64,000 bases of DNA from Heracleum sosnowskyi (lineage: Eukaryota > Streptophyta > Magnoliopsida > Apiales > Apiaceae), in the NCBI GenBank assembly GCA_030848705.1, contig CM061240.1, positions 23,641,001-23,705,000 on the forward strand. The letters are read 5' to 3'. Position 1 is the first letter of the stretch. Every line of letters begins with the position of its first letter. The notes under the pieces are model-generated. The model did not search any database. It had not been told where the DNA came from and was given only the letters and a program-made list of their open reading frames with translations. Positions 54,905 to 64,000 of this stretch are shown here, one piece after another. The position numbers were made by a program, and so were the translations under genes.

Positions 54905-55254
54905 TTAATGTGGCATTGGCGTTCCTCCAAAGCTAATCTCCATTCCTTGTAGTGAAATGTATCCTGATTTCATATAAAAAACCCAATAGTGATTAAACTA
55001 ATCCGCAGTACCATAAATTGGTTGCTTTCGAGAAGAGAGTTTGAAAGCTTGATATATGTTTGATTACCTTTAATTGAGTCATATTGTCAAGCAGGTGATA
55101 CTGGAAAGACAACAGCAGAAAGAGTTATAACCTAAGCATATATAATATAAACAAAGAAACACATGTCATTCAAAACATAGAGAGAAAATACCTTAAGAAA
55201 GGAAAAACTACAAAGAGAATCAAGGGCACAGCTGTTAGAACTAAATCTACGGCG
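54905..55254 (-). pseudogene. Minus-strand spliced gene fragment in the CACTA element
   Basis: Three exons can be read on the minus strand: 55254-55192, 55100-55068 and from 54963 down to about 54905. The introns are 91 and 104 bp with GT...AG ends and a good T-rich 3' site (ttgtctttccag). The exons stay open in one frame: SSNSCALDSLCSF in the first, YHLLDNMTQLK in the second, DTFHYKEWRLALEERQC in the third. In the frame of 54963 shifted by two, a stop lies at 54905-54907, so the end is uncertain. Codons upstream are open to about 55276. No family is recognised. It may be the CACTA element's own second gene (TnpA-like) or a captured host gene fragment. The Retand insertion lies between these exons and that at 43599. 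Confidence 0.4.
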
Positions 55255-55473
55255 TAAAGGCTCTAACTGGCCTTATCCGCCCCTTTGCCGCGAAATCAAA
55301 ATATTTAAGAACTTAAGCAGGGAAATTGAATTTTTTTACAACTGCCCCACTCTTGACTTTTTGGCTTTGCTCCTTTATCTTTAAGAAGCATAAATAAGAA
55401 CCCCAACCAAATAGATTATAATTTTCTAAGAAAATTTTGCTTCCTGGGAAGTTAAATTTAAAAGTTTTATAAA
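55255..55473. other. CACTA interior before the LINE
   Basis: AT-rich sequence with no supported gene. It ends in aaagttttataaa (55461-55473), the left copy of the LINE target duplication. Confidence 0.55.
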
Positions 55474-55634
55474 AAGCGGGATTTCAGCAACAGAAGGATA
55501 ATGCAGTTGTTTTAAAGGAGAGTTTTAAGGGATTTGGCAATCAAAGTGGTAATGTTATTAACGGGAAGGAGGGAAAAACGATATCAAATATTGATATTGG
55601 GCCTACAGATGAGGAATTGGACTGGACTGAGTGA
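55474..55634 (+). pseudogene. LINE ORF1, C-terminal tail only
   Basis: An open stretch reads GFQQQKDNAVVLKESF, then GPTDEELDWTE, with a stop at 55632-55634. It is the end of the RNA-binding ORF1 protein; everything upstream was lost by truncation. Confidence 0.6.
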
Positions 55635-55757
55635 CACAATGGATGTCGAGGGAATTAAGTCTGTAACACAAACAGTCTCTGGGCTTTCTAATATTGATTG
55701 CACTGAGGCATCCTCAAACCGTTTGGCTAAGCTTGCTCAGCAAGCTAGCCATCCGCA

Positions 55758-58700
55758 ATGAATTGTTTAGGATGGAACTGTCGGGGACTGGGGAGTCCTC
55801 GTACAGTTCGTGCTCTGAACGACCTTGTTAGAGGCCGTAAACCTGATGTTCTATTTTTAAGTGAGACGATTTCAGTTGCTAGTAGAATAGAGAGTCTTCG
55901 AATAAAGTTGGGATTTGCTCAAAGTTTTTCAGTTGATAAAGTAGGTCGAAGTGGTGGTCTTGCGGTTTTTTGGAGGAGCACTGTTGATTGTAGCATCACG
56001 GGGTTTTCTCAGAATCATATAGACCTAGTTTTTAATGATAATAATGTTGCTAGTTGGAGGCTAACTCTGTATTATGGTTTTCCTGAGCGTGCGAGAAGGA
56101 AAGATGCTTGGGATATGATTTGTAGATTGTCGAAAGTTTCGAATCTTCCATGGTGTATCTTGGGTGATTTCAATGATTTGTTGTATGCTGCAGACAAGAA
56201 GGGGATTCACCCTCATCCTAGGGCTCTCATGGAGGGTTTTAGGAATGCTATTGAGGAGAGTTTGCTCTCAGAAATTGACTTGGCAGGTGGTTTGTTTACT
56301 TGGGAGAAGGGGAGAGGTACTGGGGATTGGGTTCAAGAACGCCTTGATAGGGCCTTTGCTAATAGAGATTGGTGGTTAAAGTTTCCTCTGTGTAAGTTAG
56401 TAGTTCAAACTACGCCTGTGTCTGATCATGAGGCTATTTTTCTTGAGTTAATGGAGGTAGCAGTGCCTAAGAGAGTTTTCAGGTTCAAGTTTGAAAACAC
56501 CTGGCTTAAGGAGCCGAATTTTATTAAGGAAATTTCTGGGTTTTGGGAGAATATTCCTTCATCTCACTTGCTGCCCAAACTGAATGTGGTGTCGAGATAC
56601 ATGGAGAAGTGGGGGAGGAATTGTTTTAATAAGTTTAAGGAGAAAGTGAGGATCCAGAAGGCTATTTTGGAGGCTTTGAAGGATAAGTGTGATGATAATA
56701 GTGTCAAGCAGTACATGGTCGAAAAAGATAAGTTGAATGAAATATTGCTGCATGAGGAACTCTATTGGAAACAGAGAGCCAAACTCTTTTGGCTGAAGGA
56801 AGGGGATGATAATACGAAATTTTTTCATGCTCACGCTTCTGCACGTAAGAAGAACAATCGTGTTAATTTTCTTATGACAGATGAGGGAGTTAGGGTGGAG
56901 AATGATGTTGATATGTGTAATATAGTGCAAGATTATTTCAGTAATATTTTTGCTGATAATAATACTGTGAATACTAGTGCAGCTGTTGCTAGTCCTCGAG
57001 TCATTTCGTAAGAACAGAATCTGAGGTTAGTTGAAGAGGTGACCTTTGAAGAATTTACAGTAGCTGTGCATCAAATGCACCCAGATAAGGCTAGTGGACC
57101 TGATGGGCTGAATCCAGCTTTTTATCAGAATTTTTGGAAAGTAATGGGTAAAGAAGTGTTTGAGTGTTGTAGGGATTGGCTTAGAGGTAATTCATTCCCA
57201 GCTGATCTGAATCATACCAATATTGTGTTAATTCCGAAAAAAGACAATGCGTGTCATATGAAAGACCTTCGTCCAATTGCCTTGTGTAATGTCCTCTATA
57301 AGATTGTGGCGAAGGTCTTGGCTAATAGGCTTAAAGAAGTTTTGCCAGGTATTATTTCGGAGAAACAATCTGCTTTTGTTCCCAATCGCAGCATAACGGA
57401 TAATGTTATAGTAGCTTTTGAGGTGGTGCACCATATGAAAAGAAGCAGAGGTGGAAGAGATGGTGAGGTAGCGCTTAAGTTGGATATCAGTAAAGCTTAT
57501 GACAAAGTGAGTTGGGACTATCTGAAGCAACGTATGCAGTCCCTTGGTTTTTGTAGTGAATGGATTGGTTGGATGATGAGGTGTGTCTCCACGGTTTCGT
57601 ATGACATCAATTTTAATGGGTTGAAAGTTGGGCCCATAAGCCCTAAGAGAGGTATTAGGCAAGGAGATCCTTTATCTCCTTACCTATTTTTATTTTGTGT
57701 AGAGGGTTTGTCAAATCTGTTGGACAATGCAGAGGAGGAAGGAAGATTGCATGGTTGTAAAATTGGCCCAACTGCACCTGAGGTGTCCCATTTGCTGTTT
57801 GTTGACGATTCATTCTTGTTTTTTAAAGCATCGATGGAGGAAGCATCCTGTGTTAAAGAGATTCTGGAGAAATATGCAGATATGTCAGGTCAGGAGGTTA
57901 ACTATCAGAAATCAGGGGTTATGTTTAGTTCTAACGTGCGTATGGATAAACAACTTCAATTGTCTGCAGTGCTGGGTGTGCATAATGATATTACGAACAG
58001 CCATTACTTGGGCCTTCCGTCTCTAGTGGGAAGGTCAAAAAAGAGGGTTTTTGGTTATGTGAAGGATAGAGTTGTGAAACGAATACAAGGGTGGAATGCT
58101 AAACCAATATCTCGAGCAGGGAAATCGATTCTTATCAAAAATGTGGCCCAAACTATTCCAGCTTATAGTATGTCGTGTTTCTTGCTTCCAAGGTCATTGT
58201 CCCAGGAAATTGAAAGGCTGTTTAATGGCTACTGGTGGAAGTCAGGATCTTCGCAAAACAAGGGGGTGAATTGGATTTCCTGGGAGGGAATGAGCATGTC
58301 TAAAAGTCGTGGTGGTATGGGTTTTAAAAGCTTGTTTGGTTTTAACATTGCATTGCTGGGAAAGCAGGTCTGGAAGTGTATGGAGCAACCTGAATTGTTA
58401 GTTTCTCGGACTCTGAGGGGGCAAGGTTCTAGTTTTGTTTGGCAAAGTTTCTGGCAAGCTAAGGAAGCTCTGTGCAGGGGTTTTAGATGGGTGGTTGGAG
58501 ATGGTAGAAGTATCATAGCTACGAAGGATCCGTGGTTGGCTAAGAAGACTGAATTCAGAGTTGAAAATCACTGGAGGTATGAAGGTAGAAATGAGGTTGT
58601 TTCCTCATTGTTTTATCCAGGTACTAAGCTCTGGGACTCGAATAAAATACATGAGTTGTTCAATAGTGATGATGCAAAAGCTATTCTGGCAACCTTTGTG

Positions 58701-59798
58701 CCACAACGATCAGTTGAAGATAGAATAGTCTGGTCCATGTCTAATGATGGTTTATATAATGTTAAGACTGGTTACCATTTCTGGCATAATCATTATGTTG
58801 GCGATTCAGTATGTCCGAGGTCGGGGGGTTGGAACAAGATGTGGAGACTCAATATACCTCATAAAATGAAGATTTTTCTATGGAGATTCTGCAGGAATAA
58901 CATTCCAGTGAGGAATAGACTTAGGCATAAGGGGGTTTCTGTTACTATCCTATGTCCTATGTGTATGGTGGATGTGGAGCATTTACTTCATGTGTTTTTT
59001 GAATGCACATTTGCAAAGTGTTGTTGGCAAGTTGCAGGGCTTTCATATGATATGTCTCATGTTTTCTCGGCTCCAGAATGGCTACTGGGTAAGTTGGAAG
59101 TGCTGTCTCAGACTGATAGTATAAAACTGGCCACTGTCTTGTGGGGCATTTGGTTTTGGCGAAATAAGAAGGTCTGGGAGGATAAGGTGGTGACTGCAGA
59201 GTTAGCCATGGAATTAAGCTTCAAGAGTGTGCAGGAATGGAGGAAGGCGAGGAAGAAAGAGGTAACTACTATAGCTGGTACTGTGTATCCTAGTGTGACA
59301 AGGGTTCGGAAGTGGTGTCCTCCTCCTCAAGGCGTTCTGAAAGTTAATGTAGATGCTTCGGTGTTTCCTCAGTCTGATTCATTCTCAGTAGGTATGGTGG
59401 TGAGGGATCATAGAGGAAATTTTATTGAAGCAAAAGTTGCAGCATTACCGTGTCCTGCTACTGTGTTAGAGGCAGAAACCATTGGAGTAAGGGAGGCGTT
59501 GTCATGGATTATGCAGAGAGGCGATGCAAGGGTTATAGTTGAGACTGATTCCCTGCTCACTGTTCGAGCTTTGCATGGCAAGAAAATTTACAAACTGGAG
59601 GTTGGCCATGTGATTGATCACTGCAAGTGGCTCCTTCAATCGGCTCCTGGTCTAGTGATTTCTCATATTCGCAAGCAAGCAAACAAGGCGGCTCATAGAT
59701 TAGCTAGATTACCTTGTTCTATCAATTGCTTTCATGTTTTTACGTCTCCTCCTACTCAATTGTTGGAGACTATTATGGTTGATTTTCCTAATGAATGA
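55758..59798 (+). pseudogene. LINE ORF2, endonuclease-RT-RNase H, one in-frame stop
   Basis: One frame of 1347 codons is interrupted only by TAA at 57009-57011. The ATG overlaps the stop of a short preceding ORF (aATGA). Endonuclease: MNCLGWNCRGLGSPRTVRAL, FLSETI, GDFNDLL, SDHEAIFLE, residues about 1-230. RT: DKASGPDGLNPAFYQNFW, IVLIPKKDNACHMKDLRPIA, SAFVPNRSITDNV, KLDISKAYDKVSWDYL, RGIRQGDPLSPYLF, catalytic LLFVDDSFLF. A zinc-knuckle-like zf-RVT region follows (WRLNIPHKMKIFLWRF, CPMCMVDVEHLLHVFFEC). The C-terminal RNase H has VNVDASVFPQ, EAETIGVREAL, VETDSL. The enzyme nicks DNA and copies the LINE RNA. The stop separates the endonuclease from RT. Confidence 0.9.
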
Positions 59799-59841
59799 AG
59801 ATGTGCTTTTTAGTTTCAAAAAAAAAAAAAAGTTTTATAAA

Positions 59842-61005
59842 TTTTATTTTGTTCCCCAATAACAATCACAAATTGATGTAAATATCTTTTTTAAAAATAT
59901 ACGTAAAAGTCAAAAGCTAGTAAAACTTAAAGTAGTTAAAATTATTTTTGAATAAAGTCAATTCTTATAATTCTTTTATAAATAGTACTCCATTAAGTCT
60001 TTTGCAATATGTAGTCCGCTCAATTCATTCCCAAGAAATAGAAATTAGATATTTGGCCGTTGTACTGTTCTAAAAGTATATGACTTAATTGTCGATTAAT
60101 CGACATTAATTAAGAATAATTGATAAATATTAGTTAACTTGATCAATTTTGCTAAAATTGGGTCAAAATCGTTTAAAAGTTGGTCAATAGTCGGTCAAAA
60201 CACGCCTATTGATCAAAAATCAGTTGGTGAAAAATTAGTCATAAAGGTAAAATTTAGTTAATTTGCAAAAAATATTCATCTCCAATGGACATTAGTGTTA
60301 GCTAAAATTATAGTCAACACCTTCATGTTGCCTATATTTGTCGAACCTATAAAACATGTAGTGAAACTTGAGATCATCTATTACCATATCGAAATAATAT
60401 ATTTTATTTTAAACAATTTAAAATAATAATAAAATACAAATTTTAAAATATAACGAATCATTATAGCCAACTACATTAAAGTGAAACACTTTACATATTT
60501 AACAAATTTTACATAATCATTATTTTATATCATTTAATTAATCATTTTAACCAACGTTTATAATGTACATGGTTCTAATAAATCCTACATTTAGGTTGAC
60601 TTTTTTTTTGTTATACTGATTTTTTTCCATCATGAAACCATGTTAAATTTGTAATTAGATGTTACCCAAAAAAATGTAATTAGAAACGATAATGACATGG
60701 CAATCTTGTCCCAGCACTGATTAATTGATAGGGATCGATTTTGACATGTCAGCCTTGTGATGAGCATTTTCGAGGAAAAAAATTGTTCAAAATTTTCACC
60801 TACACAAGAATATACAGGATGGATTTTGAGCGCCAGCTGTTCAAGAAGTTTCCCGCTAACATGATGCAAGTCAAAATATATAAATTAATTTTTACCCACC
60901 AATAATAGCCTACATATACATATTGGTAGTTAAAAGTTACTTTTAGCTACCGATATATATTAGTGGGTAAATTATTGGTAGGGAAAAGTTAAATTTCTTG
61001 TAGTG
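59842..61005. other. Right arm of the large CACTA element
   Basis: AT-rich and non-coding. A perfect 14-bp palindrome, GTCGATTAATCGAC, lies at 60091-60104, followed by a stretch rich in gtcaa/ttgatcaa words. Subterminal repeats (acccaccaataatagcctac, attggtagttaaaag, attggtaggg) fill 60890-60990, and the terminus ends at 61005. The minus ORF 60630-60869 has no domain. Confidence 0.65.
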
Positions 61006-63064
61006 TTTGTTGATTCTCCGTTCAATTGGTTGCTTCTAACATGTTTTTAGGGTTCTAATTAGCAAGAATCCATGATTTAATTTCATGTTTAACTTCAATT
61101 TTGATGGGTTTAATTTTCGGGTTTTGACCCGAATTTTTCTTTTGCTTCGTTGGTTCTTGTTGTTGATCTGACATTGATTCTGATATTGGGGTTTTATTGT
61201 ATGAGTTATAAGCTTCATTTTGACATATTAAACGTTGAGTTTCATGTACAGAATTAGTAGATCGTGTTTCCGGCCGAAGTTGTTGCCGTCGGGATTCTTT
61301 GACCGAATTCTGGGCTCGATTCCGGAATGATACATGTATGTTTGTGTGTTGGTTGTATTTGTCTTGGAAGGGCGAGCAAAAGCCCTCTAGTTTCATGTGT
61401 GTTTGATCAGGAATGAAGGATTCCGGTCGCCGGGCACCAGCCGGATTCTGGAAAACCCAGAATCCGGTGGGTTGTTCTTGGTGACCCGATTCCATTCTTC
61501 CCGAACCGGTTGACCCGTTTTCTGACCCGGTTTCGATCTTTGGAACCCTAATTCCATTTCTGAAAACTGTTTTTGGATTTTAATTATTTATTTAATTCGA
61601 AAATAGTTTAAAATCTTTAAAAATTCATATTTTTATTTTAAAAATATATTTTTATATCAGAAAAATTCTGAAATTTTTTATTATTATTATTTTAAATTCA
61701 AAAATTGATTAAACTTAAATATTTTAATTTATTTTAATTAATAATTAATTTATTAATTAATTGATTAATTCTTTTAATCAGTTAATTCTTAAAAATTAAT
61801 TATTAATTAGATTTAATTAATTTAAAATTCAGTTTAATTATTTTCAAGCTTGTTTTATTATTTAAAAATAGTTTGAGCATTTAAAGAGTGTCAATTAATT
61901 TTATTAATTGATTTAATTGCATTTAAATACTTATATTGGATTTAAAAATCCGATTTTTTTTTATTGAAAAATTTGTTGTGACTTATTTAAATTCAAATAA
62001 GTTCTGTGTGACGTGTTTAAAAATGTTTATAAGTGCTATATGGTTCGTATAAGTTGTGTAAAGTGTTTATAGTCCGTATATACCCGTACTAGGGTTAAGA
62101 TTTGAGTTGTTAATGCCGTAAATCGTACCGGACGTCCGATACGTAACCGGTTATTTGTTTAAGTGTGTTATTAATTGATTATGTGTCGAGGTTAGAATGA
62201 GAATAGTTAGACTTACTGTGATGAGTTGTTTAAATTATAGAATCGAATTCCCGGAGCAAGGGAAAGGGGAAAGTTGAGTGAACGAGTAGAACCGGCAGCG
62301 ACATAGACCAGGCAAGTATCTGCGCCGTTATTGTGATAAATTGTATTGTCGTCTATATTTAAATGTTGAGACTCCAGAACAGTACAGATTGTTAATCCTT
62401 GACCCGTAATTGGGCAACTGATTCCATTTATAAATTTCCTAAATTCTTTGATTTGATCTGCATCAGAAACCCTTATTTCCAATCCAGTGATTATTGTTTT
62501 CAACCCTTGATTGTTAATTACCTTCTTTGATTATTTCTCATAACAATTACCGGTTGATTACCACTATTTGATTATTGATTTCAACTATTGATTGTTGAAT
62601 ACCATCGTTTGATTATTTCTCATAACCATTACCGGTTGATTACCACCACTTGATTATTGTTACAACTATTGATTGTTGATTTTCCGTCATTGACAATTAG
62701 CTACCGTCATTGATAATCGATCTTAACCATTGATTTCTTTCCCCAAACGAGTATATATTACCGTTGGAATTATTTCATGATTATTCCAAATTTTCTTTTG
62801 ATATCAAGCCGTTGAAGCTCTTTTGCAATTATTATACCTTGATGTTGTGCATTACTTATCGAGCATGTTATTGCTTATACCTTGTGATAGAATTGGCATG
62901 TTTTTAAAATGGACCAATTATTGGTCAGGCCATTTATGGTCGATGTAATTTAGGCCCAGATTGGCCTTGGATCCGTAGAGGACTTTGTCATGAGCTAGTC
63001 CGGGGTTGTTGTGTGGCTGGCCAGCAGCACAACCTTTGTTTTGAATAAAATGTAGAAGTCCAAT
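61006..63064 (+). repeat. 3' LTR of the Tekay-like element, second part, truncated
   Basis: It matches 36599-38663 of the 5' LTR with a few percent difference, starting with the ttt target-duplication copy. It stops at about 63064 after gtagaagtccaat, while the 5' LTR continues for 505 bp. The join to Sirevirus sequence is not at an LTR end, so a deletion removed the rest. Confidence 0.9.
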
Positions 63065-63995
63065 GATGAACCATGTACTCAATGATTAACCATGTACATA
63101 ATGATGAACACAAACATTTGTTTAGTCTTGGTATGTCTGAAAATTATCAGACTAATCATGTCAAATTCTTTCAAAGACTAAACATCACCTTCAAATATCT
63201 CAGAGTCCATGTGGTCATTACACCTTTTATGACCCAGTTTATTCAACTCCCTGCTTTTGGAGTGCTAGTCCCTGAGCAACAACCTCCAGTGGATCAATCC
63301 ACCCATGCTGGAACTGAAGATAAAACTTCATTACAGGTAGTATTTCCTAACCCAGGCTCTTCATCTCATAATATTACTGAAACCCAAGACGTTCATAGGG
63401 CTGACCATGAGTTTGTAGAACCACAAACTCTATCCCAGGTCGTAGAGCCAAACACTGAGTAAACTCCAATAACCACTCAACCTGAGCTTAATGTACATAT
63501 CAGTCATGGTAGTGGAGAAGATTCTATGAGAGAACCCACAGCTCTGTCTCCACCACTCAAAAAGAGAAGAACATACAGGGAGACAACTGTTAGCCCATCT
63601 GTATCCTCCCAACAGGATATGGACTTTGATATGGCCAATGAACAGTATCTAGAAACACTCTCTCAACAGGGTGAATCTATTGAACAAAACCATAGGGCCA
63701 TGGCAATCTGTACTGAGTCAAGCACACTCCCATTACTCACAATGGGAGAAGACATCCAAATAGATGATACTCAGGACACCTTGTCAGGAGAGCACATAGG
63801 GTTTGATACAGTGCCTACCATAGTTACGGTAGAAGTGCCTTCATAGGTATCTGAGGGAAAATCTGATTTTTTGCCAACACAAATAGAATCATTTTCTCCC
63901 CTCCCAGAGGGAACATCTCTGGCTCCCTTAAGGGATTTTCCACTCGCAGATTTATCTGGAGAAAGTGGAAGGCAACCTAGTGAGTTCAACACTTA
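63065..63995 (+). pseudogene. Sirevirus accessory protein, C-terminal part
   Basis: This is the continuation of the gene begun at 35173, recognisable from about 63076 (MINHVHNDEHKHLF, HVKFFQRLNITFKY, PFMTQFIQLPAFGV). It then becomes Ser/Thr/Pro/Glu-rich. Stops are at 63460-63462 (TAA) and 63844-63846 (TAG); the frame otherwise stays open to about 63995. A basic cluster PPLKKRRTYRE near 63552 looks like a nuclear localisation signal. Some codons between the two halves are probably lost at the deletion junction. No catalytic motif is seen. Confidence 0.6.
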
Positions 63996-64000
63996 AGCAA

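Larger units (their letters stand above)
55474..59828 (+). mobile_element. L1-type LINE, 5'-truncated
   Basis: The element starts inside the end of ORF1, carries the full ORF2 region and ends in an A-run of about 12 to 14 bases near 59817-59831. The 13-bp target duplication aaagttttataaa flanks it (55461-55473 and 59829-59841). The border inside the A-run is approximate. 5' truncation is usual for LINE insertion by target-primed reverse transcription. Confidence 0.93.
42797..61005. mobile_element. CACTA (En/Spm) transposon, 18.2 kb, with nested insertions
   Basis: The left end is CACTACAAGAAATTTGGC (42797) and the right end AAATTTCTTGTAGTG (61005). The 3-bp target duplication is ttt (42794-42796 and 61006-61008). 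The 5' LTR of the host element has the same site without insertion at about 36595-36608, which proves both borders. Own sequence is 42797-43993, 54585-55460 and 59842-61005, about 3.3 kb, with subterminal repeats and minus-strand exons but no TNP2 core. It was probably non-autonomous and is now split by a Retand-type element and a LINE. It belongs to the same family as the end at 1279. Confidence 0.9.
35736..63064 (+). mobile_element. Tekay-like Ty3 element lacking pol, split by a CACTA transposon
   Basis: The 5' LTR is 35736-39168, followed by a primer site and an interior of only 2755 bp with an extra ORF and gag but no protease, RT or integrase. A polypurine tract and a 3' LTR split by an 18.2-kb CACTA element follow (41924-42796 and 61006-63064). 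The 3' LTR lacks its last about 505 bp. The left flank gccag (35731-35735) should be the target duplication, but its partner was lost with the truncation. The assignment to the Tekay/Del type of chromovirus rests on gag and LTR style and is not certain. Confidence 0.82.
16053..64000 (+). mobile_element. Ty1/copia Sirevirus (SIRE-like), host of several insertions, continues past window
   Basis: The order is LTR 16053-17377, primer site, gag 17480-19720, protease and integrase 19762-21298, [Athila 21299-32512], RT and RNase H 32519-34143, a long spacer, and an accessory gene starting 35173. The accessory gene is interrupted by a Tekay-like element (35736-63064) and resumes at about 63065. The domain order PR-INT-RT-RH, the long gag with a zinc knuckle, and an extra ORF after pol identify a Sirevirus. 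The 3' LTR is outside the window. The gcata at 16048-16052 is the predicted target duplication. Many stops and frameshifts make it non-coding as a unit. Confidence 0.85.

Noticed and set aside
54940..54960. ccttgtagtg as the right end of the large CACTA element
   Set aside because: The undisturbed LTR site and the ttt duplication place the end at 61005. The internal match lacks the tttc before it and has no matching flank.
55758..57011. A host endonuclease/exonuclease/phosphatase gene
   Set aside because: It is in frame with a LINE-type RT beyond one stop, ends with an A-tail and is flanked by a target duplication.
60091..60104. Palindrome GTCGATTAATCGAC as an operator or insertion site
   Set aside because: It is a single short palindrome in AT-rich DNA, with no repeat or neighbouring gene to give it meaning.

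Overview
The window is a block of nested transposable elements from a flowering plant. No rRNA, tRNA, CRISPR array or host housekeeping gene was found. The evidence for a plant is the mix of plant-specific families: Ty3 elements of the Tat/Retand, Athila and Tekay-like lineages, a Ty1 Sirevirus, CACTA (En/Spm) DNA transposons with a TNP2-type transposase, and an L1-type LINE with a C-terminal RNase H. The element mix suggests a eudicot with a large genome, but the species cannot be named from this.

Layout, outermost to innermost. Positions 1-1278 are AT-rich degenerate repeats. A CACTA-family terminus starts at 1279. At 2194 it meets an old minus-strand LTR fragment of Tekay type, which is interrupted at 2920 by a minus-strand Tat element (2920-16052 here: LTR, spliced antisense gene 4058-5836, broken gag-pol 10975-16046). 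That Tat element holds a CACTA transposon with a nearly complete transposase gene (about 6001-10823). Its gag is cut at 16052/16053 by a plus-strand Sirevirus that runs past the window end. The Sirevirus carries an 11.2-kb Athila element (21299-32512, target duplication gcgaa) and, within its accessory gene, a Tekay-like element lacking pol (35736-63064). The 3' LTR of the latter is split by an 18.2-kb CACTA element (42797-61005, 3-bp duplication ttt; the 5' LTR preserves the empty site). This CACTA contains a structurally complete Retand-type element (43999-54579, duplication caggg, LTRs with 6 mismatches in 526 bp) and a 5'-truncated LINE (55474-59828, 13-bp duplication).

Coding state. Only the Retand-type element has an unbroken gag-pol (1887 codons) plus an intact three-exon antisense gene (570 residues when spliced). 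Athila keeps an intact accessory ORF (392 residues) beside a broken gag-pol. The CACTA at 6 kb and the LINE are each stopped by one visible in-frame nonsense codon. The other coding regions are decayed.

Points that repay attention: the spliced antisense gene with conserved placement in two Tat elements; a roughly 1-kb GTCGA-rich repeat field in the Retand 3' region; a palindrome-plus-TATA block ahead of the Sirevirus accessory gene, resembling motifs in its LTR; a GC-rich motif scattered through Athila; a pol-less Tekay-like element with an extra ORF before gag; and a split, spliced minus-strand gene inside the large CACTA element.
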